DNA of 64,000 bases from an uncultured bacterium. Its GTDB lineage: Bacteria; Bacillota; Clostridia; Oscillospirales; Ruminococcaceae. Position numbers and translations under genes: made by a program. Under the pieces are notes generated by a model. That model was not told the origin of the DNA and searched no databases. It was given only the letters and a program-made list of their open reading frames with translations. Below, in pieces: positions 1 to 8,902 of this stretch (the first letter of the stretch is position 1; the number at the start of each line of letters is the position of its first letter). The stretch lies in NCBI GenBank assembly GCA_934875375.1, contig CAKXHL010000001.1, positions 62,001-126,000 of the forward strand, written 5' to 3'.

Positions 1-650
1 GCGATATTGCGTATTTGTCTAAAAAGGCGCGCAAAATGCTGGATGAAGCAGGTTATCCGGACTGTGCCATTGTGGCCTCCAATTCGCTGGATGAATACCT
101 GATCCGGGATTTGTTGCTGCAAGGTGCCCAGATCAATTCTTTCGGCGTGGGAGAAAACCTGATTACATCCAAATCAGATCCGGTATTCGGCGGCGTTTAT
201 AAATTGGCTGCGATAGAAGAAAACGGCCGGCTGATCCCAAAAATCAAAATCAGTGAAACCATCGAAAAGATCACCAATCCGGATTTCAAAACCATCTATC
301 GGTTTTACAACAAAACCGACGGCGAGGCAGTGGCGGACTATGTTACGCTGTTCGACGAGACGGTGGATACCGATCAGCCGGTAACGATTTTTGACCCCGA
401 TGCGACCTGGAAAAAGAAAACGCTGACCAATGTCACGGCCAAAAAAATCTTAGTACAGGTGTTTGAAAAGGGCAAATGTGTTTACGACCGCCCCTCTCTG
501 GAAGAAATCCGCGCTTACTGCAAAGATCAGGTGGATCATTTGTGGGATGAAGTGAAGCGTTTTGAGAATCCACATAAATTTTATGTGGACCTTTCTCCGA
601 AACTTTGGGAAATCAAACAGCGTTTGCTGGAGAGTCACAGCCAGTTTTAA
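1..650 (+). CDS. pncB: Nicotinate phosphoribosyltransferase, C-terminal part (5' end outside window)
   Basis: The gene is open from the left edge (reading frame starts at base 3) and ends with TAA at 650, giving about 215 residues. It would convert nicotinate and PRPP to nicotinate mononucleotide in NAD salvage. The visible part carries the family's 'SNSLDEY' and 'GVGENLITS' segments, which follow the phosphate-binding barrel, and the late region ending in 'DLSPKLWEIKQ'. The catalytic N-terminal half lies outside the window, so I cannot check those residues. A strong terminator follows at once, so the transcript ends here and is separate from the yicC cluster. Identification rests on overall resemblance and is fairly secure. 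Confidence 0.88.
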   Translation, partial: DIAYLSKKARKMLDEAGYPDCAIVASNSLDEYLIRDLLLQGAQINSFGVGENLITSKSDPVFGGVYKLAAIEENGRLIPKIKISETIEKITNPDFKTIYRFYNKTDGEAVADYVTLFDETVDTDQPVTIFDPDATWKKKTLTNVTAKKILVQVFEKGKCVYDRPSLEEIRAYCKDQVDHLWDEVKRFENPHKFYVDLSPKLWEIKQRLLESHSQF

Positions 651-652
651 TG

Positions 653-695
653 AAGATGGGAAAGCTTTTTACAAGGGCTTTCCCATCTTTTCTTT
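653..695 (+). terminator. Intrinsic terminator of the NAPRTase gene
   Basis: A perfect 13-bp stem (653-665 with 677-689) with an 11-nt loop runs into a T-rich tail. It begins three bases after the stop codon at 650. Confidence 0.9.
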
Positions 696-814
696 TCCGG
701 AATCATTGCAAAAAGCGCAAAAAAATAGTAAAATAATAAAATACTGGGTTTGTAGGTCCTTTTTTAATGAAGCAAAACAAACTGGTACAGATTATTAAAT
801 TGAGGTTTTGCAGT

Positions 815-1693
815 ATGATTAGAAGCATGACCGGCTATGGCCGGGCCGAAGCACTGGTAGACGGACGCAATATTCTAGTAGAAATCCGTTCGGTCAATCA
901 CCGGTATTTTGAATTTTCCTGCCGGGTTCCCCGAGCATACGGTTTTTTGGAAAGCCGACTGAAAACTTATTTGCAGGGTAAGCTTTCCCGGGGAAAGGTG
1001 GATGTAAATGTCGGCATTCAGAACATCGAAGGCTCCAATGCCAACGTGCAGGTAAATCAGGAGCTGGCGGCATCCTACGTTCAGGCGCTGCGGGCGCTGG
1101 AAGAACCGCTGGCGCTGCGGGATGACCTTTCTTTGAGTGCGGTTTCCCGCTTTTCGGATATCTTTACCGTCAGCAAAGAGCCGGAAGATGAAGACATTAT
1201 CTGGGCGGATGTTCTGAAGGTGGCCGATGAGGCTGCTGAGCGTTTTGTCCAGATGCGCGAGACGGAAGGCACGAAAATGAAAGAGGACGTGGAAAGCAGA
1301 TTGGATTTCATTCTGCAGGCGGTGAAAAAGGTTGAGGAACGGTCACCGCAGACGGTGGAGGAATACCGTACCCGTCTTTACAATAAAATGTGCGAAGTGC
1401 TGGGAAACACCCAAATCGACGAGCAGCGGATTCTGACGGAGGCTGCTGTCTACGCTGAAAAGATTGCAGTGGCGGAAGAAACAGTGCGCCTGCGCAGCCA
1501 TATCGACCAGTTCCGTGCCATTTTGGAACAGGGCGGGCCAGCAGGCCGCAAACTGGACTTTTTGATTCAGGAATTTAACCGCGAGACGAACACCATCGGC
1601 TCCAAGGCGCAGGATATCGAGATCGCCCGGATTGTGGTGGATGTAAAAAGCGAAATTGAGAAAATCCGCGAGCAGATCCAGAACATCGAATAG
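815..1693 (+). CDS. yicC: YicC/YloC family endoribonuclease-like protein
   Basis: This is a 292-residue cytoplasmic protein of the YicC/YloC family, whose E. coli member has been linked to endoribonuclease activity and small-RNA turnover. It begins with the family signature 'MIRSMTGYGRAE' and ends with the conserved 'EFNRETNTIGSKA' and 'EIEKIREQIQNIE' segments. I start it at ATG 815 because the signature begins there. The frame stays open upstream to 767, but those 16 residues are not family-like. A weak 'TGAGG' lies about 10 bases upstream. It is the first gene of the yloC-remA-gmk-rpoZ-priA arrangement known from B. subtilis, 20 bp before remA. Confidence 0.9.
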   Translation: MIRSMTGYGRAEALVDGRNILVEIRSVNHRYFEFSCRVPRAYGFLESRLKTYLQGKLSRGKVDVNVGIQNIEGSNANVQVNQELAASYVQALRALEEPLALRDDLSLSAVSRFSDIFTVSKEPEDEDIIWADVLKVADEAAERFVQMRETEGTKMKEDVESRLDFILQAVKKVEERSPQTVEEYRTRLYNKMCEVLGNTQIDEQRILTEAAVYAEKIAVAEETVRLRSHIDQFRAILEQGGPAGRKLDFLIQEFNRETNTIGSKAQDIEIARIVVDVKSEIEKIREQIQNIE

Positions 1694-1713
1694 ATCGAAA
1701 AGGATGGACAAAG

Positions 1714-1977
1714 ATGAAATTGATAAATATTGGATTCGGTAATATGGTTTCGGCCAATCGGCTGGTGGCGATTGTCAGCCCGGAATCCGCCCCAATTAAA
1801 CGGATTATTCAGGATGCCCGGGAACGGGGAACGCTGATTGATGCGACCTATGGACGGCGCACTCGAGCGGTGATCATCACGGATTCGGATCACGTGGTAC
1901 TCTCGGCAGTGCAGCCGGAAACGGTGGCCAACCGTTTGTCTGACGAAGAGGGTGAGGAGTTGGAAAGCAATGAATAA
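1714..1977 (+). CDS. remA: RemA/YlzA family regulator (DUF370)
   Basis: This 87-residue protein matches the RemA/YlzA family. In B. subtilis RemA is a DNA-binding activator of biofilm matrix and osmoprotection genes. The family core is visible: 'INIGFGNMV' at the N terminus, 'SAPIKRII' near residues 25-32 and 'DATYGRRTRAVIITDS' around 43-58. In Clostridia it usually sits, as here, between yicC and gmk, and its role outside Bacillus is less clear. The end overlaps the start of gmk by 8 bp, so translation of the two is probably coupled. Confidence 0.92.
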   Translation: MKLINIGFGNMVSANRLVAIVSPESAPIKRIIQDARERGTLIDATYGRRTRAVIITDSDHVVLSAVQPETVANRLSDEEGEELESNE

Positions 1978-2596
1978 CAAAGGCCTTTTGCTTGTGTTTT
2001 CCGGTCCGTCCGGCGTTGGAAAGGGCACTGTACTCAAAGAATATTTGAAAAAGCATCCCCATACCGCATTTTCGGTTTCCGCGACAACGCGAAAACCGCG
2101 GGCGGGAGAAATCCATGGGCAGCACTATTTTTTCCTGAGCCGGGAGGAGTTTGAGCTGCTGGTGGAAAACGGAGGGCTGCTGGAACACGCACAGTTTGCG
2201 GGTAACTGCTATGGCACCCCCAGGGAAGCGGTGGAACAGAACCTGGAAAAAGGGATCGATGTTGTGCTGGAAATTGAAGTGCAGGGCGCTTTGCAAGTGA
2301 AACAAAAATGTCCCGACGCGCTGCTCGTTTTTGTTATGCCCCCCTCTTTTGAAGAGCTGCGCCGCCGGTTAACAGACCGCGGCACCGAAGATGGGGCGAC
2401 GGTCGAGCGACGGCTCGCCAATGCGGCCAGGGAAATGGAAGCTGCCAAACATTATGATTATATTGTGGTCAACCAAACGGTAGAGGACGCAGCCGATCAG
2501 CTGGAGCAGATTGTATGCGCGGCCAAACATACCGCAAAATATTTAAGAGAATTTATTGATGAGGTGGAATATGATGCTGAGACCTGCTGTAAATGA
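1970..2596 (+). CDS. gmk: Guanylate kinase
   Basis: The protein has 208 residues and phosphorylates GMP to GDP with ATP. The P-loop 'SGPSGVGKGTV' is at about residues 11-21, the GMP-binding region 'SVSATTRKPRAGEIHGQHYFF' type segment follows, and 'VLEIEVQGALQVK' lies mid-protein. I chose ATG 1970, which has 'GAGGAG' and 'GGAAAG' upstream and gives the normal N terminus. The frame is open to 1952 but those residues are not family-like. The gene overlaps remA upstream and rpoZ downstream, showing tight operon packing. Confidence 0.95.
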   Translation: MNNKGLLLVFSGPSGVGKGTVLKEYLKKHPHTAFSVSATTRKPRAGEIHGQHYFFLSREEFELLVENGGLLEHAQFAGNCYGTPREAVEQNLEKGIDVVLEIEVQGALQVKQKCPDALLVFVMPPSFEELRRRLTDRGTEDGATVERRLANAAREMEAAKHYDYIVVNQTVEDAADQLEQIVCAAKHTAKYLREFIDEVEYDAETCCK

Positions 2597-2792
2597 GATT
2601 TTAAAAGACGGCCAGAGCTATTACAGCCTGGTAATCGCAGTGGCCAAACGGGCACGCCAGATTGCCCAGGAGGCAGAAGAAGAGCATATTGTACTGACTG
2701 AGAAACCGGTTAAAATCGCGGTAAATGAGCTGGCTGCCGGCAAATATAAGATTGTGGAACCGGAGCATATCGGCGATACTCCGGAAAAATAA
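2574..2792 (+). CDS. rpoZ: RNA polymerase omega subunit
   Basis: This is a 72-residue omega subunit, which helps assemble the beta-prime subunit of RNA polymerase. The family features are the N-terminal 'LRPAVNEIL', the 'YSLVIAVAKRARQIA' helix and the tail 'KPVKIAVNELAAGKYKIVEP'. Two tandem ATGs (2571 and 2574) are possible. 'GAGGTGG' at 2561-2567 is better spaced from the second (6 nt). The start lies inside the end of gmk, a 23-bp overlap, as is common for gmk-rpoZ pairs. coaBC, which follows rpoZ in Bacillus, is missing here. Confidence 0.9.
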   Translation: MLRPAVNEILKDGQSYYSLVIAVAKRARQIAQEAEEEHIVLTEKPVKIAVNELAAGKYKIVEPEHIGDTPEK

Positions 2793-2806
2793 AGGAGAGG
2801 ATTCCG

Positions 2807-5260
2807 ATTCTACCCTATGAAGCGGCCTGCGTGGCAGTGGATAAGGCGGCTTACCATTTTGATAAGCTGTATAATTATGCCATCCCGGTGGAGTTTGCGG
2901 CCGTTTTGCAGCCGGGAATGCGGGTGCTGGTACCTTTTGGAGGCGGTAACCGCAAGCGGCAGGGGATTGTGCTTGGCCGAAAGCAGGTCCCAAGTCTGGA
3001 AAAGTTAAAACCGTTGGTTTCGCTGCTGGACAGCGAACCGATTCTTTCGCCGGAACTGCTGCGGCTGGTCTCTTTTTTAAAGGAGACGACTTTCTGCTCC
3101 TATTTCGATGCAGTAAAAGCAATTCTGCCCGGCGGCATTGGCTACCGGATGCGGTATGATTACGGTTTGTCGCCGCTGTGGGGTCGCGAGAAAGAACCGC
3201 TGCGGGAAGATGAGCAGATGCTCGTGAACTATCTGGAAAACAAAAGCGGAATGGTGCCGGAAGAAAAGTTGCTGGGGTTATTGGGCTTATCGGCATCCAG
3301 CCCTCTTTTGGGCGAAATGCTTCAAAAAGGCATTCTGGTGCGGGAAGAAACGGCAAAACGCCGGATGAAGGATGAAACTGTCCGGATGTTAGCGCTGTCT
3401 GCGCAGCGGGAAGGGATGGAGGACATACGCCTGACCCCCAAGCAGAAGGAAGTATTGTCCTTTTTGCAGACGGTAGAGACGGCTTCTGTCCGGGAAACGA
3501 TCTATTTCACTGGTGTGACAGAGGCGGTGTTCCGCGCCCTTGAAAAGAAAGGGCTTTTGTATTACTACGATGCTGAAGTACTGCGCCAGACCCTGCAATC
3601 CGGCGAAAAGAGAAAGGAATTGCCGCCTTTGACGCCGGAGCAGGAAACGGCCTATCAGAGCCTTTTGCAGGATTATCAAAAAAAAGAAGTTTCCACCGCC
3701 CTTTTATATGGCGTGACAGGAAGCGGAAAAACCCAGGTTTATTTGAAACTCATCGCAAAGGCGGTGGAAGAGGGGCGTCAGGCGATTGTCCTGGTGCCGG
3801 AAATCTCCTTAACACCGCAGGCAATCGCCGCATTTACCGCCGTTTTCGGAGACAAGGTGGCGATCCAGCACAGCGGTCTTTCGCTGGGCGAGCGGATGGA
3901 TCAATGGAAAAAAATCCGCGCGGGGCAGGTTTCCATTGCGGTGGGGACCCGATCGGCGATTTTTGCTCCCTTTCGCAATCTGGGGCTGATTATTATAGAT
4001 GAAGAACAGGAGCACACCTATAAATCGGAAGCAAGTCCCCGCTTCCACGCAAGGGATGTGGCGCGCTTTCGCAGCGCGCAGAACAACTGTCTGCTGGTGT
4101 TGGCTTCGGCTACGCCGTCGGTGGAAAGCTATTATTACGCCCAAAAGGGCGTTTATCATCTGATCACGCTCAAAAATCGCTATGGCGGCGCACTGCTGCC
4201 TAATGTAGAAGTGGTGGATATGGGCCAGGAGCTGCGGGATGGAAATGATTCTCAGCTGAGCCGGGAATTGCTGGTTGAGATGCAGGAGAATCTGCAAAAT
4301 AAAGAACAGACCATCCTGCTTTTAAATCGGCGGGGATATCATACCAGAGCGATTTGCACCGGCTGCAATACGGCAGCTTCCTGCCCCAATTGCAGCATTG
4401 CGATGACGTATCATGCGGCCAATGGGCGACTGATGTGCCATTACTGCGGATACTCCCGCCCGGCAGACGAGCGCTGCCCGGTTTGCGGCGGCCGGTATCT
4501 TCGGTATCAGGGCATTGGGACTCAAAAGCTGGAGGAAGAGCTCCATGAGCTGTTCCCGGACGCGCGAGTGCTCCGGATGGATGCGGATACAACCATGAGC
4601 AAAAATGCGCACAGTGAAAAGTTCAGAGCATTTGCAGATGGCGCATATGATATTATGGTAGGGACCCAAATGGTAGCCAAAGGGTTAAATTTCCCCAAGG
4701 TTACACTGGTGGGAGTGCTGGCGGCGGACGCCTCTTTGTTTGGAGACGATTTTAAATGCCAAGAGCGAACGTTCAGCCTGATTACGCAGGTAGTGGGCCG
4801 CAGCGGACGAGGAGAAAAGCACGGACGTGCGATGATTCAGACCTATGTGCCGGATAATCCCGTGATCGAACAGGCTGCCTGCCAGGATTATGAAGGCTTT
4901 TTCCGGGAGGAGATTTTGGGCCGGAAAGTGATGCTCTATCCACCTTTTTGCAGTATCTGCGCCATCGGCTTTTCCGGACCGATGGAATCGCAGGTCATTG
5001 GAGCAGCAAAACGGTTTTTAAAGGATCTGAAGCAGACTGCGGCGGAAAAATATCCCGGCCTGCCTTTGAGGGTGCTGGGCCCCACCGCGAATATGATTGT
5101 GAAAATAAGCGGAAAATACCGCTATAAAATATTGATTAAATGCAAAAATACAGCAGATTTTCGCCGAATGATCGCAGATCTTTTGATTCGGTCCGGCAAA
5201 GATCCGCAAAACAAGCAGGTCTCGGTATTCGGTGATCTGTATTATGACGGTTCTATGTGA
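2807..5260 (+). CDS. priA: Primosomal replication restart helicase PriA
   Basis: PriA is the 3'-to-5' superfamily 2 helicase that reloads the replisome at stalled forks. In order it shows an N-terminal DNA-binding domain, Walker A 'GVTGSGKTQVY' near residue 305, the Walker B-like 'IIDEEQEHTYKSE', the zinc-cluster cysteines ('CTGC', 'CPNC', 'CHYC', 'CPVC') near residues 520-560, and a helicase C domain. The first in-frame conventional start is GTG 2831, but that has no ribosome-binding site and cuts into the conserved N-terminal strand. ATT 2807 lies 9 nt after 'AAAGGAG' and restores residues ILPYEAACVAV. I therefore favour 2807 (817 aa) over 2831 (809 aa). The function is certain; the start is not. 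Confidence 0.9.
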   Translation: MLPYEAACVAVDKAAYHFDKLYNYAIPVEFAAVLQPGMRVLVPFGGGNRKRQGIVLGRKQVPSLEKLKPLVSLLDSEPILSPELLRLVSFLKETTFCSYFDAVKAILPGGIGYRMRYDYGLSPLWGREKEPLREDEQMLVNYLENKSGMVPEEKLLGLLGLSASSPLLGEMLQKGILVREETAKRRMKDETVRMLALSAQREGMEDIRLTPKQKEVLSFLQTVETASVRETIYFTGVTEAVFRALEKKGLLYYYDAEVLRQTLQSGEKRKELPPLTPEQETAYQSLLQDYQKKEVSTALLYGVTGSGKTQVYLKLIAKAVEEGRQAIVLVPEISLTPQAIAAFTAVFGDKVAIQHSGLSLGERMDQWKKIRAGQVSIAVGTRSAIFAPFRNLGLIIIDEEQEHTYKSEASPRFHARDVARFRSAQNNCLLVLASATPSVESYYYAQKGVYHLITLKNRYGGALLPNVEVVDMGQELRDGNDSQLSRELLVEMQENLQNKEQTILLLNRRGYHTRAICTGCNTAASCPNCSIAMTYHAANGRLMCHYCGYSRPADERCPVCGGRYLRYQGIGTQKLEEELHELFPDARVLRMDADTTMSKNAHSEKFRAFADGAYDIMVGTQMVAKGLNFPKVTLVGVLAADASLFGDDFKCQERTFSLITQVVGRSGRGEKHGRAMIQTYVPDNPVIEQAACQDYEGFFREEILGRKVMLYPPFCSICAIGFSGPMESQVIGAAKRFLKDLKQTAAEKYPGLPLRVLGPTANMIVKISGKYRYKILIKCKNTADFRRMIADLLIRSGKDPQNKQVSVFGDLYYDGSM

Positions 5261-5272
5261 GGAGGAAATATT

Positions 5273-5746
5273 TTGGCGATTCGTGAAATTGTAAAAGAGG
5301 GAAATGATTGTCTGCGCAAAGTCTGCCGTCCGGTGGAAAAGTTTGATGAGCGTCTTGCCATCCTGCTGGACGACATGGCCCAAACGATGTATGAGGGAAA
5401 CGGCGTGGGGCTTGCAGCGCCTCAGGTGGGCGTACTGCGCCGTGTGGCGGTGATCGACTGCGGCGATCAGCTGTATGAACTGATCAATCCGGAAATTATC
5501 GCCCAAGCAGGCGCATTGGATGAGGCGGAGGGCTGCTTATCCAGTCCTGGAGAATATGCGCTGGTACGCCGCCCCGAAAAAGTGGCGGTTCGGGCACAAG
5601 ATCGCCATGGCAAAGAATTTGTGCTGGAGGGCGATCATCTGCTGGCCCGGGCGATCTGCCATGAGTGCGACCATTTGGACGGGCGGCTGTTTAAAGATAT
5701 TGCTATCCGGATGCTCCATCAGGATGAAGATGGAAATTGGAAATAA
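5273..5746 (+). CDS. def: Peptide deformylase
   Basis: The 157-residue metalloenzyme removes the formyl group from the N-terminal methionine of nascent proteins. All three family motifs are intact: 'GVGLAAPQVG' (about residues 43-52), 'EGCLSSPG' with the metal-binding Cys (about 85-92), and 'HECDHLDG' with both His ligands and the catalytic Glu (about 128-135). The start is TTG 5273, 5 nt after 'GGAGGAA'. It lies 12 bp after priA and 24 bp before fmt, which makes the paired formylation enzyme. Confidence 0.95.
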   Translation: MAIREIVKEGNDCLRKVCRPVEKFDERLAILLDDMAQTMYEGNGVGLAAPQVGVLRRVAVIDCGDQLYELINPEIIAQAGALDEAEGCLSSPGEYALVRRPEKVAVRAQDRHGKEFVLEGDHLLARAICHECDHLDGRLFKDIAIRMLHQDEDGNWK

Positions 5747-5770
5747 TCGTTATAAGTAAGGTGAAAAAAT

Positions 5771-6706
5771 TTGCGTATTGTGTATATGGGAACGCCGGAT
5801 TTTGCCGTTCCCACTTTGCGGGCATTGCTCGGCAGTACCCATGAAGTTGTTGGAGCGTTTTCCCAGCCGGACCGGCCAAAAGGCCGCGGCTATAAACTGG
5901 TGCCGCCGCCGGTAAAGGAATTGGCGCTGTCGCATGGGGTTCCAGTGTATCAGCCGGTGAAGATGCGCGACGGGACGGCGCTGGAGATTTTAAAGAAGCT
6001 AAAACCGGATGTAATCGTAGTGGCGGCTTATGGGCGGATTTTGCCCAAGGAAATTTTGGAGCTGCCTGCGTATGGATGTATCAATGTCCATGCGTCTTTG
6101 CTTCCTAGGTATCGGGGCGCTGGTCCGGTGCAGTGGAGTGTGATCAATGGGGAAAAGATTACCGGCGTGACCACCATGTTCATGGGAGAAGGGCTGGATA
6201 CCGGCGATATCCTGGAGCAGACGCAGACTGCTATCGGGTCGGAGGAGACGGCCGGAGAACTGATGGATCGCCTGGCCGATCTCGGCGCACAACTGCTTTT
6301 GCATACGCTGACACTCTTGGAGTCAGGAAAAGCGGTTCGTACGGTACAGGACGAGGCGCTGGCTACCTATGCACCTATGCTCCAGAAGTCTGATGGTGAA
6401 CTGGATTTTTCCCAGCCGGCACAAAAATTGCACGACCGGATTCGCGGCGTGTCTCCCTGGCCGTCCGCATACAGTTATTTGGACGGAAAGCGGATAAAAG
6501 TACACAAATCGGCGCTGCTGCCGGACCTGTCCGGGGAATCCGGCGTGATTCAAGAGGGAAAACGACTGATTGTCGGCTGCGGCGAGGGCTCGCTGGAGCT
6601 TTTGGAAGTGCAGCCGGAGGGCGGAAAACGGATGTCCGGACAGGATTTTTTGCGGGGGCGCCGCCCTGGCACGGAGAAAAAATTTACATCCTGCCCATCA
6701 GAATGA
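5771..6706 (+). CDS. fmt: Methionyl-tRNA formyltransferase
   Basis: The 311-residue enzyme transfers a formyl group from 10-formyl-THF to Met-tRNA for initiation. The start is TTG 5771, preceded by 'AAGGTG', and yields the normal 'MRIVYMGTPDFAVP' N terminus. The catalytic Asn/His/Asp segment appears as 'INVHASLLPRYRGAGPVQW' around residue 107, with the Asp in 'GLDTGDIL'. A C-terminal OB-like domain contains 'FLRGRRPG'. It lies directly after def, the usual pairing of formylation and deformylation. Confidence 0.95.
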   Translation: MRIVYMGTPDFAVPTLRALLGSTHEVVGAFSQPDRPKGRGYKLVPPPVKELALSHGVPVYQPVKMRDGTALEILKKLKPDVIVVAAYGRILPKEILELPAYGCINVHASLLPRYRGAGPVQWSVINGEKITGVTTMFMGEGLDTGDILEQTQTAIGSEETAGELMDRLADLGAQLLLHTLTLLESGKAVRTVQDEALATYAPMLQKSDGELDFSQPAQKLHDRIRGVSPWPSAYSYLDGKRIKVHKSALLPDLSGESGVIQEGKRLIVGCGEGSLELLEVQPEGGKRMSGQDFLRGRRPGTEKKFTSCPSE

Positions 6707-6814
6707 CATAATTGGCCGTTATGATAAGAGAAAATCCACTTTTTGGGGGAGAATAATCCCAAAGGGCAGGACGGATAAAAGCGATTATGATTTTCTGATA
6801 AAGGAAGCGTGTAT

Positions 6815-7513
6815 ATGTTTTATAATTTGTTTGACCCATATTATTGGATTTTAATTGTACCATCCCTTTTGCTGGCGATTTGGGCGCAGATGATGGTTTC
6901 TTCCAATTTTAAAAAGTACTCTGCGGTATATAACCAGCGCGGATATACCGGTGCCGACGCCGCGCGCATGATTTTGGACAGCAATGGCCTTTATCATGTG
7001 CGTATTGAACGGGTATCCGGCAATCTGACCGATCACTATGACCCAAAGGATGAGGTCATCCGCCTGTCCGATTCCGTTTATGGATCGACTTCGGTAGCGG
7101 CGGTGGGCGTTGCCGCTCACGAAGCAGGACATGCAGTGCAGCATGCTACCGGATATATACCGATTAAAGTTCGTTCGGCAATCATTCCCATTACACAGAT
7201 CGGGTCGCAGCTGTCCATTCCGCTAATTTTAATGGGCTTTTTGTTTCAGTTCCAGCCGCTGGTATTTGCGGGTATTTTGTTTTACGCAACGGCTGCGCTG
7301 TTTCAGCTGGTTACACTTCCTGTGGAATTTAATGCCAGCGCCCGTGCAATGAAGGTATTGGAACAGTCTGAGATGTTGGCGGGCGATGAACTGACCGGTG
7401 CAGGAAAAGTGTTGCGGGCGGCGGCCATGACCTATGTGGCAGCTTTGTTGACTGCTTTGGCGCAGCTTTTGCGTTTGATTCTAATTTTTGGCGGACGCCG
7501 CCGGGACGATTAA
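6815..7513 (+). CDS. yugP: Zinc metallopeptidase, YugP family, membrane bound
   Basis: This is a 232-residue membrane protein of the Zn_peptidase_2 (YugP) family. An N-terminal transmembrane segment (about residues 8-27) is followed by a soluble part with the zincin motif 'HEAGH' near residue 102. Two or three more hydrophobic helices follow, at about 125-165 and near the C terminus. Substrates are unknown for the family. ATG 6815 was chosen because 'AAGGAAG' ends 7 nt upstream; a GTG at 6809 is too close to it. In Clostridia this gene is often inserted between fmt and rsmB, as seen here. Confidence 0.88.
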   Translation: MFYNLFDPYYWILIVPSLLLAIWAQMMVSSNFKKYSAVYNQRGYTGADAARMILDSNGLYHVRIERVSGNLTDHYDPKDEVIRLSDSVYGSTSVAAVGVAAHEAGHAVQHATGYIPIKVRSAIIPITQIGSQLSIPLILMGFLFQFQPLVFAGILFYATAALFQLVTLPVEFNASARAMKVLEQSEMLAGDELTGAGKVLRAAAMTYVAALLTALAQLLRLILIFGGRRRDD

Positions 7514-7534
7514 AAACGATTTTAGGTGACGCAG

Positions 7535-8869
7535 GTGAATAATGGCAGACAGGTTGCGGTGCAGGCCCTTTTGAGGGTGGAAATCGCCGACAGCTATTCG
7601 AATATTGTGTTGGACCGGCTGCTCGAGTCCAGCAGGCTTTCAGCCCGTGACAGGGCTTTTTCCAGTGCGCTTTTTTACGGCGTGCTGGAAAAAAAGCTGA
7701 CGCTGGATTATGTCATTTCGCAGTATTCTTCTCTGCCTTTTGGTAAAATGGACCCGCTGGTCCGTCAGTTGTTGCGGCTGGCGATTTATCAAATCGTCTA
7801 CATGGATGGCGTGCCGGAATCGGCTGCAGTAAATGAATCGGTCGAGCTGGCAAAGAAAATGGGAAAAGGGCGCGCTGCCGGTTTTATCAACGGTGTGCTG
7901 CGTTCTTTTTTGCGGGCTGGCGGTGAAATTCGTCTGCCGCAGCCGGGAAAGGACCGGGCTAGTTGGCTTTCTTTGGCCTATTCGATTCCCCGGCCGCTGA
8001 TTAAACTTTGGCAAAATCAATATCCCAAAGAGGATGCGGAAGCGCTTTTGCGGGGGATGACTGGCCATGCGCCGCTGTTTGTACGGGTCAATACCCGCCG
8101 GATTGACGCGCCGGGCCTGTGCAGTCGACTGGCAGAAGAAGGGGTGAAAGCGCAGCTTTTCCCTGATTTTTCCGACTGCGTTGTGCTGTACCATGCAGGA
8201 GCGTTGGAACACCTGGAAGCGTTTCGGCAGGGCTTGTTTCATGTGCAGGATCTTTCCGGGCAGGTTTGCGCGTCGGCGCTGGGCGTTCGGCCGGGGATGC
8301 GGGTTCTGGATTGTTGTGCTGCACCGGGCGGGAAATCCTTTACGCTGGCGCAGCGGATGGAGGACGCCGGAGAATTGATCGCCGGAGATCTGTATCCACA
8401 AAAGGCGGCGCTGATCCAAAAGGGAGCAGAACGTCTGGGGCTTTTCAGCATCCGCGCGGTGACGGCGGACGCGAGTGTTTTTTCTCCGCAGATGGGTTTG
8501 TTTGACCGGGTATTATGCGATGTTCCCTGCTCGGGATTTGGGATTATCCGGCGTAAGCCGGAAATCCGCTACAAAGATTTGGATACCTTGCGGGATTTAC
8601 CTGCTGTTCAGTATAAAATTTTGGAAACCGCCGCACAATATGTGAAGGAAGGCGGCCAGCTGGTCTATTCTACCTGCACGTTGAACCGGCACGAAAATGA
8701 TTATGTCGTCCAGAGGTTTCTAAAAGAACATCCAATGTTTACATTGGAAATTTTGCCGGAGGAAACCTTGTGTTTCCTTGGCCTGGAGAAAGCGTTTGGC
8801 GCTACATTGATGCCGCATCGAAACGGCACGGATGGTTTTTTCTTTACGCTTTTTTCTCACAAGGGATGA
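7535..8869 (+). CDS. rsmB: 16S rRNA (cytosine-967-C5)-methyltransferase RsmB
   Basis: This 444-residue protein has an N-terminal NusB-like RNA-binding domain (about residues 1-140) and a C-terminal SAM-dependent methyltransferase domain. The SAM motif is 'DCCAAPGGKS', the motif IV cysteine is in 'DVPCSGFG' and the motif VI catalytic cysteine is in 'STCTLNRHEND'. It modifies C967 of 16S rRNA in E. coli. GTG 7535 has 'AGGTG' 6 nt upstream and is preferred; GTG 7526, three codons earlier, is possible. The order fmt-x-rsmB-rlmN follows the Bacillus cluster. Confidence 0.92.
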   Translation: MNNGRQVAVQALLRVEIADSYSNIVLDRLLESSRLSARDRAFSSALFYGVLEKKLTLDYVISQYSSLPFGKMDPLVRQLLRLAIYQIVYMDGVPESAAVNESVELAKKMGKGRAAGFINGVLRSFLRAGGEIRLPQPGKDRASWLSLAYSIPRPLIKLWQNQYPKEDAEALLRGMTGHAPLFVRVNTRRIDAPGLCSRLAEEGVKAQLFPDFSDCVVLYHAGALEHLEAFRQGLFHVQDLSGQVCASALGVRPGMRVLDCCAAPGGKSFTLAQRMEDAGELIAGDLYPQKAALIQKGAERLGLFSIRAVTADASVFSPQMGLFDRVLCDVPCSGFGIIRRKPEIRYKDLDTLRDLPAVQYKILETAAQYVKEGGQLVYSTCTLNRHENDYVVQRFLKEHPMFTLEILPEETLCFLGLEKAFGATLMPHRNGTDGFFFTLFSHKG

Positions 8870-8902
8870 TAAGCGAAAAGATTGCGGAAGGGGGGAGAAC
8901 AG

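Noticed and set aside
2817..3008. 63-codon plus-strand frame starting at the ATG after the priA ribosome-binding site
   Set aside because: It has the only nearby ATG, but its translation is not protein-like and it overlaps priA in another frame. The site better serves ATT 2807.
2601..3356. 251-codon minus-strand frame opposite rpoZ/priA
   Set aside because: Covers two well-defined genes on the other strand and shows no domain.
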